From contig JAXDLH010000235.1 in the NCBI GenBank assembly GCA_034666705.1, positions 1-17,591 on the forward strand: a stretch of 17,591 bases of DNA, read 5' to 3'. This document shows, piece by piece, positions 1 to 6,373 of the stretch. The position numbers were made by a program, and so were the translations under genes. This DNA comes from JAXDLH01 sp034666705. Its GTDB lineage: Bacteria > Chloroflexota > UBA6077 > SHYK01. The notes under the pieces are model-generated. The model had not been told where the DNA came from. It saw nothing but the letters and a program-made list of their open reading frames with translations, and made no database searches. Positions within the stretch are counted from its first letter, which is position 1, and every line of letters starts with the position of its first letter.

Positions 1-404
1 TCCAGATAGATCAGGCCGCCGGACAGGATGAAAATGGTCATCATAGGCTCGTTGGGCTGTTCGTCCACGACCAGCGTATGCGCCTCGCCGGCAGGCTCGT
101 AGATGTACGTGCCTGGTGTTGCTACCCAATCGTGCTCGAGGTACCGCCACCGGCCCCGAAGCGTGAAGCCGTGGACTGTGCTGATGTGGTAGTGGGGATT
201 GAGCTGGTGCCCCGGGTTGATCCGCAGCACATTGGTGAACCCGCCGGTCGATAGATTGAACGCACAGGCCTGGAACCAGACCCCAGGGACGTAGGGGACC
301 CAGAGCTTCTCGTTGTCGAGGTTGGTGTCGACCGTGTATTGCTCGCGTTGCCGCTGCTCAGGCTTGAGGCCGTCGGTGAAGCTGCTGAACTCTATGATAG
401 GCAT
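1..404 (-). CDS. Cupin protein similar to 2,4'-dihydroxyacetophenone dioxygenase (partial)
   Basis: The reverse strand is open from an ATG at 404 to the window edge, giving 134 residues with the C-terminus missing. A GGAG lies about six bases upstream of the ATG. The protein has a cupin core: G65, H71, H73 and H78 fit cupin motif 1, and P104, G106 and H109 fit motif 2. The histidines are candidate metal ligands. The spacing and surrounding residues (RGRWRYLEHDW, YEPAGEAHTLV) resemble the cupin family of 2,4'-dihydroxyacetophenone dioxygenase and acetylacetone-cleaving enzyme, which are iron-dependent C-C bond-cleaving dioxygenases. There is no signal peptide, so it is probably cytoplasmic. 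The gene follows the ankyrin gene on the same strand after 136 bases. Family membership is fairly clear; the substrate cannot be read from the sequence. Confidence 0.78.
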   Translation of the reverse strand, partial: MPIIEFSSFTDGLKPEQRQREQYTVDTNLDNEKLWVPYVPGVWFQACAFNLSTGGFTNVLRINPGHQLNPHYHISTVHGFTLRGRWRYLEHDWVATPGTYIYEPAGEAHTLVVDEQPNEPMMTIFILSGGLIYL

Positions 405-540
405 TGCCCACTCCAATCTGAGGTGAATTGGGATTTGACGACTGACGAGACCTCGCCGATACACCGCCGGGCGGGCCCTCTAGCCGAGCATCTCCTACCC
501 GGGGCGTTCGGTGTGAATGCGGTGCCCATCCGCGTTGCTA

Positions 541-1641
541 TCAGGCCCGCGCCTCAGCTTCGCGCATCCTGCCGCGAATTAACTCGGCGATCTCACCGTA
601 TCCGAGAGTCTCAGCCAACTCGAGCGGCGTGTTGCCGTCAAAGCCGCGCAAATCGGTCCGGACGCCTTTCGGCACGCCCAGATCGAGCAGTACGGCCGCA
701 CAATCGTCGTGCCCATGCCAGACCGCATCGTGGAGTGCCGTATAGCCGTTGTACGGGCCCTGCGCATTCAGTTCGACCTGGCCCTGCTCGATCAGCAGTT
801 TGAGCGCCTCCGCACGTCCTGCATACGCGGCCTTATGGGCCGGCGTCGCCTTGAGCAGATAGTCGACAATTTTTGGGTTAGCGCCCGCTTTGAGCAGCTC
901 GGCGACGATCTCGGTGTGTCCGAGGAAGGAGGCGACGAGCAAGGGTGTCTGACCATCGTTGCCGCTGGACACGACCGGCGACTGCTCGTTCACGTCGGCG
1001 CCCGCCGCGATCAGCCGGCGGACCTCTTCGAGGTTGCCCTGTTGCACGGCCTGCATCAAAGGCTGATCCTGGATGGCTGTTTCAAACTTCGTCCGTTGCG
1101 TTTCGAGCATCGCGCGAATACTCGCGCCCCACTGCTCCTGCTCTGGGTTTGTGAATCCGGCCGTCCACAGCACCCCGTCGCCGATAAAATCCCACACGGT
1201 GGCCTGGTGGTGCCCCCGGACGTCGAGTGCCGCGCCGCGTTCGAGCAGAAACTTCACCATGGCCGGTTTCTTCGACCAGACCGCATCGATCAACGGTGTG
1301 TGGCCCACGGTAGCTGACTGAAGGTTGATAAACGCGCCGTGGTCGAGGATCAGGCGGGCAACGTCGACGACTCCGCCCTGAGCCGCGCGGTGCAAGGGGG
1401 AGGCGCCAAGGCTGCTATCCAGCATGTGCACGTCGGCGCCGGCGGAGAGCAGCATGTCCGTGGCTCGGACCGAGCCGAGGCCCGCGGCGACCATCAGCGG
1501 CGTGTAGCCCAGCGGCGTCCGCCGGTTGGGATCAGCGCCGCGGTTCAATGACTCGGCAATTGCGCTTAGGTCGTCGGCCTCCACTGCGGCGAGCAGGGCC
1601 ATCTCGGGGCGATCAGCACTCATCGCTGCCGTGCGGGTCAT
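541..1641 (-). CDS. Ankyrin-repeat protein, about nine repeats
   Basis: This 366-residue protein consists almost entirely of ankyrin repeats. Nine units are recognisable by their TPL-x-AA and LL-x-GA-(D/N)-V signatures, starting near residues 12, 44, 78, 112, 193, 229, 264, 298 and 335. A non-repeat insert at about 144-190 splits the array into two blocks. There is no signal peptide, membrane segment or enzymatic domain, so it is probably a cytoplasmic protein-binding scaffold. The ATG at 1641 is favoured because GAGGGAG lies just upstream; a second in-frame ATG at 1623 has weaker support. The gene lies between the DJ-1-like and cupin genes on the same strand and may be co-transcribed with them. 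The binding partner is unknown; its neighbours are the obvious candidates. Confidence 0.9.
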   Translation of the reverse strand: MTRTAAMSADRPEMALLAAVEADDLSAIAESLNRGADPNRRTPLGYTPLMVAAGLGSVRATDMLLSAGADVHMLDSSLGASPLHRAAQGGVVDVARLILDHGAFINLQSATVGHTPLIDAVWSKKPAMVKFLLERGAALDVRGHHQATVWDFIGDGVLWTAGFTNPEQEQWGASIRAMLETQRTKFETAIQDQPLMQAVQQGNLEEVRRLIAAGADVNEQSPVVSSGNDGQTPLLVASFLGHTEIVAELLKAGANPKIVDYLLKATPAHKAAYAGRAEALKLLIEQGQVELNAQGPYNGYTALHDAVWHGHDDCAAVLLDLGVPKGVRTDLRGFDGNTPLELAETLGYGEIAELIRGRMREAEARA

Positions 1642-1752
1642 ACATCTCCCTCATTGGACTGGATTCGGCTAACGCGGACTGGCGTTCTAACGGGGGCGCC
1701 GTTCCGAAGTCGGGCGCCGGCCCGTAACCATACCATGAGGGTCGCGCCCGTT

Positions 1753-1772
1753 ATCGGGATGCTCATCCCGGT
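1753..1772 (-). terminator. Small hairpin just after the DJ-1-like gene
   Basis: CGGGAT (1755-1760) and ATCCCG (1765-1770) form a perfect six-pair stem around a four-base loop, and weaker pairs can extend it. It starts 14 bases beyond the DJ-1-like stop codon. No U-tract follows in the minus-strand transcript, so it is at best a weak or factor-dependent terminator, or an RNA-stabilising hairpin between two co-transcribed genes. Confidence 0.22.
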
Positions 1773-1785
1773 GCGCAGGGCCTGT

Positions 1786-2352
1786 TTACCCCCGCTCAAT
1801 CAGGAGGTCGATAATCTTGCGGGCGAACAGATGGTGGTGGCCGCCGGTGCGCCCGGTGACGAGGTCGCCATCTACGACCACGTCCTCGTCAATGTACTCG
1901 GCGCCCATGTTCCTGGCGTCGCCGATGAGGTTGTTATGGACGACAACGCGCCGGCCGCGGACGAGCTCCGGGGCTGGCGCAACCAGCCACATGCCGTGGC
2001 AGATGATCCCTTTGAGCACCTTTTTGTCATCGAATGCCCGGCGTAAGAACTCCGTCGCCGGCGGGATCTTATGGACGTCCTCGGTATAGCGAAGCCGGTC
2101 CGAAACCATGCCGGAAGGCACGATCACCGCAGCGAAGTCGCCGACCATTGCGTTTTCGAAGCTCTCCTGACATTGGAACGGCGCCCGCCATTCATGACCT
2201 TGAAAGGTCAGCGACGGCTGGCCCCAGAGTCGCGTCAGGAAGTGCGCCTCGGCGCCCTCCTCGGCGAAACGATGCTGGTAGTAGAAGATCTCGGGCTCGT
2301 AGAAGTCGCTCTCCACGAGGATTGCGATCTTGCGCCCGTCGAGCTTGCCCAT
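1786..2352 (-). CDS. DJ-1/PfpI superfamily protein
   Basis: This 188-residue protein has the whole DJ-1/PfpI (class I glutamine amidotransferase-like) fold. It starts with a beta-strand (KIAILVES), has the nucleophile elbow ICHGMW with Cys118-His119, and ends with the typical strand-helix segment containing VVVDGDLVTGR. Family members include cysteine peptidases, glyoxalase/deglycase-type enzymes and isonitrile hydratase-like enzymes, so the exact reaction is not predictable. In PfpI the third active-site residue is a glutamate (E74) supplied by a neighbouring subunit; the aligned residue here is Asp85 (PSGMVSDRLR). The ATG at 2352 is preceded by GAGGTG at a good distance. It is the first of three minus-strand genes and diverges from the MinD-like gene across 375 bases. 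Confidence 0.9.
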   Translation of the reverse strand: MGKLDGRKIAILVESDFYEPEIFYYQHRFAEEGAEAHFLTRLWGQPSLTFQGHEWRAPFQCQESFENAMVGDFAAVIVPSGMVSDRLRYTEDVHKIPPATEFLRRAFDDKKVLKGIICHGMWLVAPAPELVRGRRVVVHNNLIGDARNMGAEYIDEDVVVDGDLVTGRTGGHHHLFARKIIDLLIERG

Positions 2353-2524
2353 TGATCACCTCATCCGCAGGGGCTACCGGTTGCCATCTGCACGCTGGCT
2401 GGAAAGATTGCGACGTCAACGTCCGGGGCTGCGTTGCCGACGATTATCACACGGTGGACCGGGAATCTCACGCAGCAAGCCGACCTCTCCCGGAATCGTA
2501 TCCAATGTTACGGACCCTCACCGG

Positions 2525-2547
2525 GTGCGCATGTGCACTTGATCACC
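2525..2547. promoter_or_regulatory. Possible operator: imperfect dyad plus CRP-like core
   Basis: The 14-base element at 2525-2538 is an inverted repeat with one mismatched pair. Overlapping it, GTG (2533-2535) and CAC (2544-2546) are eight bases apart, the core spacing of a CRP-type site, though the flanks are TGTGC/TCACC rather than TGTGA/TCACA. It lies about 180 bases before the MinD-like start. Such cores occur by chance every few kilobases, so this is only a candidate. Confidence 0.17.
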
Positions 2548-2599
2548 ATGCTTGCCCTACGCTCAACCCTCACGGGCTGGCCGAGTATGATGTGCAGGC

Positions 2600-2629
2600 T
2601 TGGCCACCAGCAAGCGTAGAGTCTATATC
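2600..2629 (+). promoter_or_regulatory. Weak sigma70-like promoter candidate for the six-gene operon
   Basis: TTGGCC at 2600-2605 and TATATC at 2624-2629 are separated by 18 bases and could act as -35 and -10 boxes about 100 bases before the MinD-like ATG. Both boxes are imperfect, and the host's promoter consensus is unknown. Confidence 0.2.
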
Positions 2630-2727
2630 ACACGGTCGACTGCAAATTGCGCTTGGCCTTCGTGTCTCCCAGCGCCTTGCTTGGCTCAGGCACGACGATT
2701 CGTAAGACGAAGACGTAGAGGCTGGGT

Positions 2728-3507
2728 ATGTCAAAGATTGTGTCAATTCACTCGTTCCGCGGTGGAACCGGGAAATCGAACACCACGGCGAACCTGGCAA
2801 CCATGATGGCCCAGCGCGGCAACCGGGTGGCCATCATCGATACGGATATTCAGTCTCCAGGCATCCACGTGTTGTTCGCCCTGGCCGAGGATGACATTCA
2901 GAACACACTGAATGACTATCTTTGGGGAAAATGCAACATCGAACAAGCGGCGATTGACGTCGGGTCTCGACTTACGGTAGAGGACGGCCACGTCGGTCTC
3001 CACCACGGATCGCTGCATCTCGTGCCATCAAGCATCAAAGCCGGGGACATCGCCCGCGTGCTGCGCGAGGGCTACGACGTCGGGCTGCTCAACGACGGGT
3101 ACCACAATCTCGTGGAGAAGCTGCAGCTCGACTACCTCTTTATCGATACCCATCCTGGACTGAATGAAGAAACGCTGCTCTCTATCTCGGTGTCGGATGT
3201 CCTTCTCCTGATTCTCCGACCTGACAAGCAGGACTTCCAGGGGACCGCGGTGACTGTCGACGTGGCGCGCAAGCTCGACGTGCCTGCGTTGCTCCTCGTA
3301 GTTAACAAGGTCCTCGAGTCGTTCGACTTTGCCGTCGTAGGCCAGCAGGTGGCACGCACGTACAACGCTGAGGTGGCCGGCGTGTTGCCCAACTCGGATG
3401 ACATCGTGCGATTGGCCAGTGGCGACGTTTTTTGTCTCCGCTTCCCGGAGCATCGGTGGTCGCGAGAGATTGCCAGGATCGCAGATATGGTCGTGGCTGC
3501 GCTATGA
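2728..3507 (+). CDS. MinD/ParA-like deviant Walker A ATPase
   Basis: This 259-residue P-loop ATPase belongs to the MinD/ParA group. The N-terminal motif is RGGTGKS at 11-17, followed by the A' region IIDTDIQSPG (36-45) and the Walker B strand YLFIDTHPG (136-144). The signature lysine that opens the deviant Walker A motif (KGGxGK) is Arg11 here, while the phosphate-binding Lys16 is present. Such ATPases form nucleotide-dependent dimers and act as positional or regulatory switches. The C-terminus has no clear MinD-type amphipathic membrane anchor. AGAGG six bases before the ATG supports the start. The stop overlaps the next gene's start (ATGA at 3504-3507), so the two are probably translationally coupled. 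No ParB-like gene or centromere repeats are nearby, so a plasmid or chromosome partition role is unlikely. It is the first gene of the operon. Confidence 0.93.
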   Translation: MSKIVSIHSFRGGTGKSNTTANLATMMAQRGNRVAIIDTDIQSPGIHVLFALAEDDIQNTLNDYLWGKCNIEQAAIDVGSRLTVEDGHVGLHHGSLHLVPSSIKAGDIARVLREGYDVGLLNDGYHNLVEKLQLDYLFIDTHPGLNEETLLSISVSDVLLLILRPDKQDFQGTAVTVDVARKLDVPALLLVVNKVLESFDFAVVGQQVARTYNAEVAGVLPNSDDIVRLASGDVFCLRFPEHRWSREIARIADMVVAAL

Positions 3508-3833
3508 GCGATTCGCCGTCCGACTCGGCAGATCCCGCGGCGAATGCGCTCCCGTCCACAGACGGCATGAGTATTCTCGACGTGCTGGACCTGCCCGCGG
3601 ACGAGCGGCATCTCGTGACGTGGATCCTGCGGCATGGCGTGGTGCGCCTCAACGAGGTCACCACCTATCTCTCCGAGGATGCAGAGCAGGGCGAGCGGCT
3701 CTTGCACGACCTGGAGCGACGAGGGTTCGTCAAGCAGATCACCGACGGCGGCGACGTCTGTTTTCGAGTGCAGGTTATGAGTCAGCGCAAGCGGAACATG
3801 GGCACTGGCTTGTGGGGCGCTCCGGAAGGTTAG
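3504..3833 (+). CDS. Small winged-helix-like protein coupled to the MinD-like ATPase
   Basis: This 109-residue protein starts at an ATG inside the preceding stop codon. Residues 1-25 are polar and probably disordered. Residues 29-90 fit a winged helix-turn-helix: a helix (PADERHLVTWILRHG), the pair VRLNEVTTYL and EQGERLLHDLERRGFV, then a short beta wing (VKQITDGGDVCFRVQ). The C-terminus is a short basic and aromatic tail (QRKRNMGTGLWG). The fold suggests DNA binding, but many small winged-helix domains bind proteins instead. The tight coupling suggests it is made in proportion to the ATPase and may be its partner. An upstream ATG at 3432 would extend it inside the ATPase gene; I reject it because the added residues are the out-of-frame reading of that gene. 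Confidence 0.78.
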   Translation: MSDSPSDSADPAANALPSTDGMSILDVLDLPADERHLVTWILRHGVVRLNEVTTYLSEDAEQGERLLHDLERRGFVKQITDGGDVCFRVQVMSQRKRNMGTGLWGAPEG

Positions 3834-3861
3834 TCATGATGCATGAATCTCGTCTCGTGCG

Positions 3862-5223
3862 ATGACCTTGCGCTCCGCTGTGCCGGTGAGCGTCCGTCCG
3901 TTGCTGCTCCGCCTTCGTCCCGGTGAGGTGGGAATCGCATTGACCCTTTGCGCCATCATGCTCGGCAACGCAGTTGCGGCCCAGGTTTCCGGCATCGTCG
4001 CGGTGAGCGGATTTCTGAGCCAGGTGGGCACCAATCAACTGCTTCTGGTCTGGATCGTCGATTATCTGCTGGTCATCGGTCTGGCTGCTGCACAGTCGCT
4101 CCTGGTGGACCGCTTCGATCGCCGGCCGCTGATCGGCGCGGTCAGCATAGCCTTCGGGGTACTGTTCATTCTGGTGCGAGTTCTATTCCTGGCTCAGGCT
4201 CCAACCTGGGTGGGCTATTCACTGCTCTATTTGATCTCCGATCAGCAACTCCTCTTCTTCCCACTCATCTTCTGGGTGCTCGCCGGTGATTGCTTCGATA
4301 CCGCGCAGAGCAAGCGGATATTTCCGCTGATTGCGAGCTTCGGGTTTGCCGGCAAGCTGATTGGCATTGCGCTTGCGGCACTCTCGCCCGGCCTCGTCGG
4401 AACGCTGCTAGGCTCATCGGCCGACGTACTGGTCGCCAACGTCGTAATTTACCTGGCCATCGGTGCGCTGATCTGCACCCGCGCGGGCACGATGACAAAT
4501 CGCCAGCGTCGCAGCCAGAATGCCGGGGTGCATGCCACCCTCGTCGAGGGCTGGGACTTCGTGCGCGCTGTGCCCGCGTTCCGCTACTTGACCGTGGCGA
4601 TCGTCGCGTTGGTGGCGTGCGACTTGATGCTGGAGTTTCGCTTCTACACCGTGTCCGACCAGGTTTTCCCAAACACCGAGAGCTACCAGATCTTCTACAG
4701 TCTCTATCGGCTTGGGTTCACGATCATCGCGCTCGTCGTCGAGGGAGTGCTCGCGGGTCGGCTGCTCACCCGGCTCGGTCTCAAGGCGACCTTTTTCATC
4801 CGACCATGCATGGCGCTCGTCGGTGCCTTGTGGGTAAGCATTGCGCCGAGCCTGCCCAGCGCGGTCGGCGGCATGGCGCTGCAGAAACTGCCGCAAATGA
4901 CGATCGATGAGAATGCGCGCAAGAGCTTCCAGACGTTGATTCCCGAGGAGCGCCGGGGGCGGGTCGCCATCCTGATGGACGTGTACCTGTACGCGCTCGG
5001 CAGCATCCTCGGCTCGCTCGTCGTCGGCGCCGTGGTCATCGTCGGCGCCGCACGGAGCGAGACCACGCCGCACCAGCTTTATCTCGCGGTCGCGATCGCG
5101 GCGGCCGCAGTCGCGCTCTGGGCCGTCGCGGCACTGCACCGGACATATGACACGAGCCTGCTCAACTGGCGTCTGCATCGGCGTCAGCGCGCGACTGCCG
5201 TGCTGGACCGGCTGCAGTTTTGA
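3862..5223 (+). CDS. NTT/Npt-like major facilitator transporter
   Basis: This 453-residue integral membrane protein has about 11-12 hydrophobic segments. The stretch FWVLAGDCFDTAQSKRIFPLI (about 139-159) and the later ENARKSFQTLIPEERRGRV match the pattern of ATP/ADP-translocase (NTT, Npt1/Npt2) relatives, where FD-x-x-Q-x-KR-x-FP is typical. Family members exchange nucleotides in intracellular bacteria; many free-living bacteria carry homologues of unknown substrate. The C-terminus is cytoplasmic and basic (LHRRQR). An in-frame stop at 3844-3846 limits the N-terminus; ATG 3862 is the first start, though its ribosome-binding site is poor. It follows the winged-helix gene by 28 bases and precedes the KamA gene by 10. 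In this operon it could move a nucleotide signal or the product of the downstream enzymes. Confidence 0.85.
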   Translation: MTLRSAVPVSVRPLLLRLRPGEVGIALTLCAIMLGNAVAAQVSGIVAVSGFLSQVGTNQLLLVWIVDYLLVIGLAAAQSLLVDRFDRRPLIGAVSIAFGVLFILVRVLFLAQAPTWVGYSLLYLISDQQLLFFPLIFWVLAGDCFDTAQSKRIFPLIASFGFAGKLIGIALAALSPGLVGTLLGSSADVLVANVVIYLAIGALICTRAGTMTNRQRRSQNAGVHATLVEGWDFVRAVPAFRYLTVAIVALVACDLMLEFRFYTVSDQVFPNTESYQIFYSLYRLGFTIIALVVEGVLAGRLLTRLGLKATFFIRPCMALVGALWVSIAPSLPSAVGGMALQKLPQMTIDENARKSFQTLIPEERRGRVAILMDVYLYALGSILGSLVVGAVVIVGAARSETTPHQLYLAVAIAAAAVALWAVAALHRTYDTSLLNWRLHRRQRATAVLDRLQF

Positions 5224-5233
5224 CCGTACGGGG

Positions 5234-6346
5234 ATGAAGGAGTTCGTGGTGGACGCGAAGCCGTTGGTCTGGACCGATTGGCGATCGCAGATGCAGCACC
5301 GGATCACGACGGTGGCGCAGTTGGCCGAATGGATCGAGGTCAGCGCTGAGGAGGCAGAGGCCATCCAGGCGTGCGCGGGGAAATATCGCTGGAGCATCAC
5401 CCCGTACTACGCCTCGCTCATGGATCACACCGATGCCTCCTGCCCGATCCGCCGGCAGGCTATCCCGAGCCTGAGTGAGCTGCGGCCGTTCTCCACGAGT
5501 TCCGTGGATCCAGTGGGTGACATGGCATTCCGCAAGACGAACCGAGTCGTGCACAAGTATCCCGATCGGATCATCATGCTCGCCACAGACGTGTGCCCCG
5601 TATATTGCCGACACTGCACCCGCAAGTACCACACGACGGACGTGGACGGGACGTACTTCGGTGAGGGCGCCAGCGCCTCTTGGGAGGCTGACTTCGCGTA
5701 CGTGGCGGCGCATCCTGAGATCCGTGACGTGCTCATCACCGGTGGCGACCCGCTCACGCTAACGGACGAGCGGCTCGAGACGATCATCGCGCGGCTGCGC
5801 GCGATCGCCCACGTAGAGATCATTCGCATCGGCAGCCGGTACCCGGTGTTGCTGCCGCAGCGGATCACCGAATCCCTGTGCGCGATGCTGGAGCGCTACC
5901 ACCCGGTCTGGTTGAACACCCATTTCAACCATCCGCGTGAGATAACCGAGGAATCTGCCGCCGCGTGTGATCGGCTCATTCGGCACGGCGTCATCGTGCA
6001 GAACCAGAGCGTATTGCTGAAGGGAATCAACGACGATCCCGACACGATGCGGGACCTCTTACGCGGGCTGCTCAAGATCCGGGTGCGCCCCTATTACCTT
6101 TACCATTGCGACAATGTCACGGGAGTCTCGCACTTCGCGACCTCCATCGAGACCGGGCATGCCATCATGGGGAGCCTGCTCGGCTCGTTCACGGGCTTTG
6201 GCGTTCCGCAATACGTGCTGACGACGCCGCTCGGCAAGATCCCGCTCTGGAGTGAGCAACTGCACGCGGATGCTGCCGGCGAGCTGTGGGTAGAAAACTA
6301 CCGCGGCGAGCGCATGGCAATCGGTGGGCTTCTTGCCCAGGGTTAG
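5234..6346 (+). CDS. KamA-family radical SAM enzyme (aminomutase-like)
   Basis: This 370-residue protein is related to lysine 2,3-aminomutase. The radical SAM cluster motif is C121-PVY-C125-RH-C128, followed by TRK as in KamA. ITGGDPL (168-174) is the SAM-binding GGD-type loop. The PLP lysine is probably K335 in TPLGKIPL. Canonical enzymes use [4Fe-4S], SAM and PLP to move an alpha-amino group to the beta carbon. Of the two aspartates holding the lysine side chain in the clostridial enzyme, D293 has an equivalent (YHCDN), but D330 is replaced by threonine, and the glycine loop before the PLP lysine is two residues shorter. The substrate is therefore probably not simply L-lysine. The ATG at 5234 is followed by AAGGAG (5237-5242), which suits GTG 5249 better, so the true start may be five codons later. 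Confidence 0.9.
   Translation: MKEFVVDAKPLVWTDWRSQMQHRITTVAQLAEWIEVSAEEAEAIQACAGKYRWSITPYYASLMDHTDASCPIRRQAIPSLSELRPFSTSSVDPVGDMAFRKTNRVVHKYPDRIIMLATDVCPVYCRHCTRKYHTTDVDGTYFGEGASASWEADFAYVAAHPEIRDVLITGGDPLTLTDERLETIIARLRAIAHVEIIRIGSRYPVLLPQRITESLCAMLERYHPVWLNTHFNHPREITEESAAACDRLIRHGVIVQNQSVLLKGINDDPDTMRDLLRGLLKIRVRPYYLYHCDNVTGVSHFATSIETGHAIMGSLLGSFTGFGVPQYVLTTPLGKIPLWSEQLHADAAGELWVENYRGERMAIGGLLAQG
5237..5242 (+). promoter_or_regulatory. Ribosome-binding site that may move the KamA-family start
   Basis: AAGGAG sits three to eight bases inside the ORF when read from ATG 5234, but exactly six bases before GTG 5249. It is the best Shine-Dalgarno match at this junction, so initiation at GTG 5249, giving 365 residues, is a real alternative. 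Confidence 0.5.
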
Positions 6347-6362
6347 GCCCAGTTGGGCTCGC

Positions 6363-6366
6363 GGAG
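6363..6366 (+). promoter_or_regulatory. Ribosome-binding site deciding the receptor start (GTG 6374)
   Basis: GGAG is seven bases before GTG 6374 and sixteen before ATG 6383. This favours the GTG over both the ATG and the upstream TTG at 6353, which has no such sequence. Confidence 0.6.
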
Positions 6367-6373
6367 TGGACGC

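Larger units (their letters stand above)
2353..2727. other. Divergent intergenic region between the DJ-1-like and MinD-like genes
   Basis: This 375-base stretch separates two divergent transcription units and should contain both promoters. I see no convincing gene in it: the short ORFs lack good ribosome-binding sites and recognisable motifs. It holds a GTG-N8-CAC element near 2533-2546, an overlapping 14-base imperfect dyad (2525-2538) and a weak promoter candidate (2600-2629). An AGAGG (2717-2721), six bases before the MinD-like ATG, is a normal ribosome-binding site. Confidence 0.6.

Noticed and set aside
339..803. 154-codon plus-strand ORF at the left edge
   Set aside because: It is antisense to the cupin gene start and the ankyrin gene end, is Arg/Pro-rich and has no motif.
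2728..3507. Plasmid or chromosome partition locus (parA)
   Set aside because: No ParB-like protein, parS-like repeats, replication gene or origin features are nearby. The downstream genes are metabolic and sensory.
5147..5233. N-terminal extension of the KamA-family ORF to 5147
   Set aside because: It lies inside the transporter gene and reads as Cys/Thr-rich low-quality sequence.
4414..5400. 328-codon minus-strand ORF opposite the transporter and KamA genes
   Set aside because: It has a highly charged Arg/Asp/His-rich composition, spans two real genes on the other strand and has no motif.
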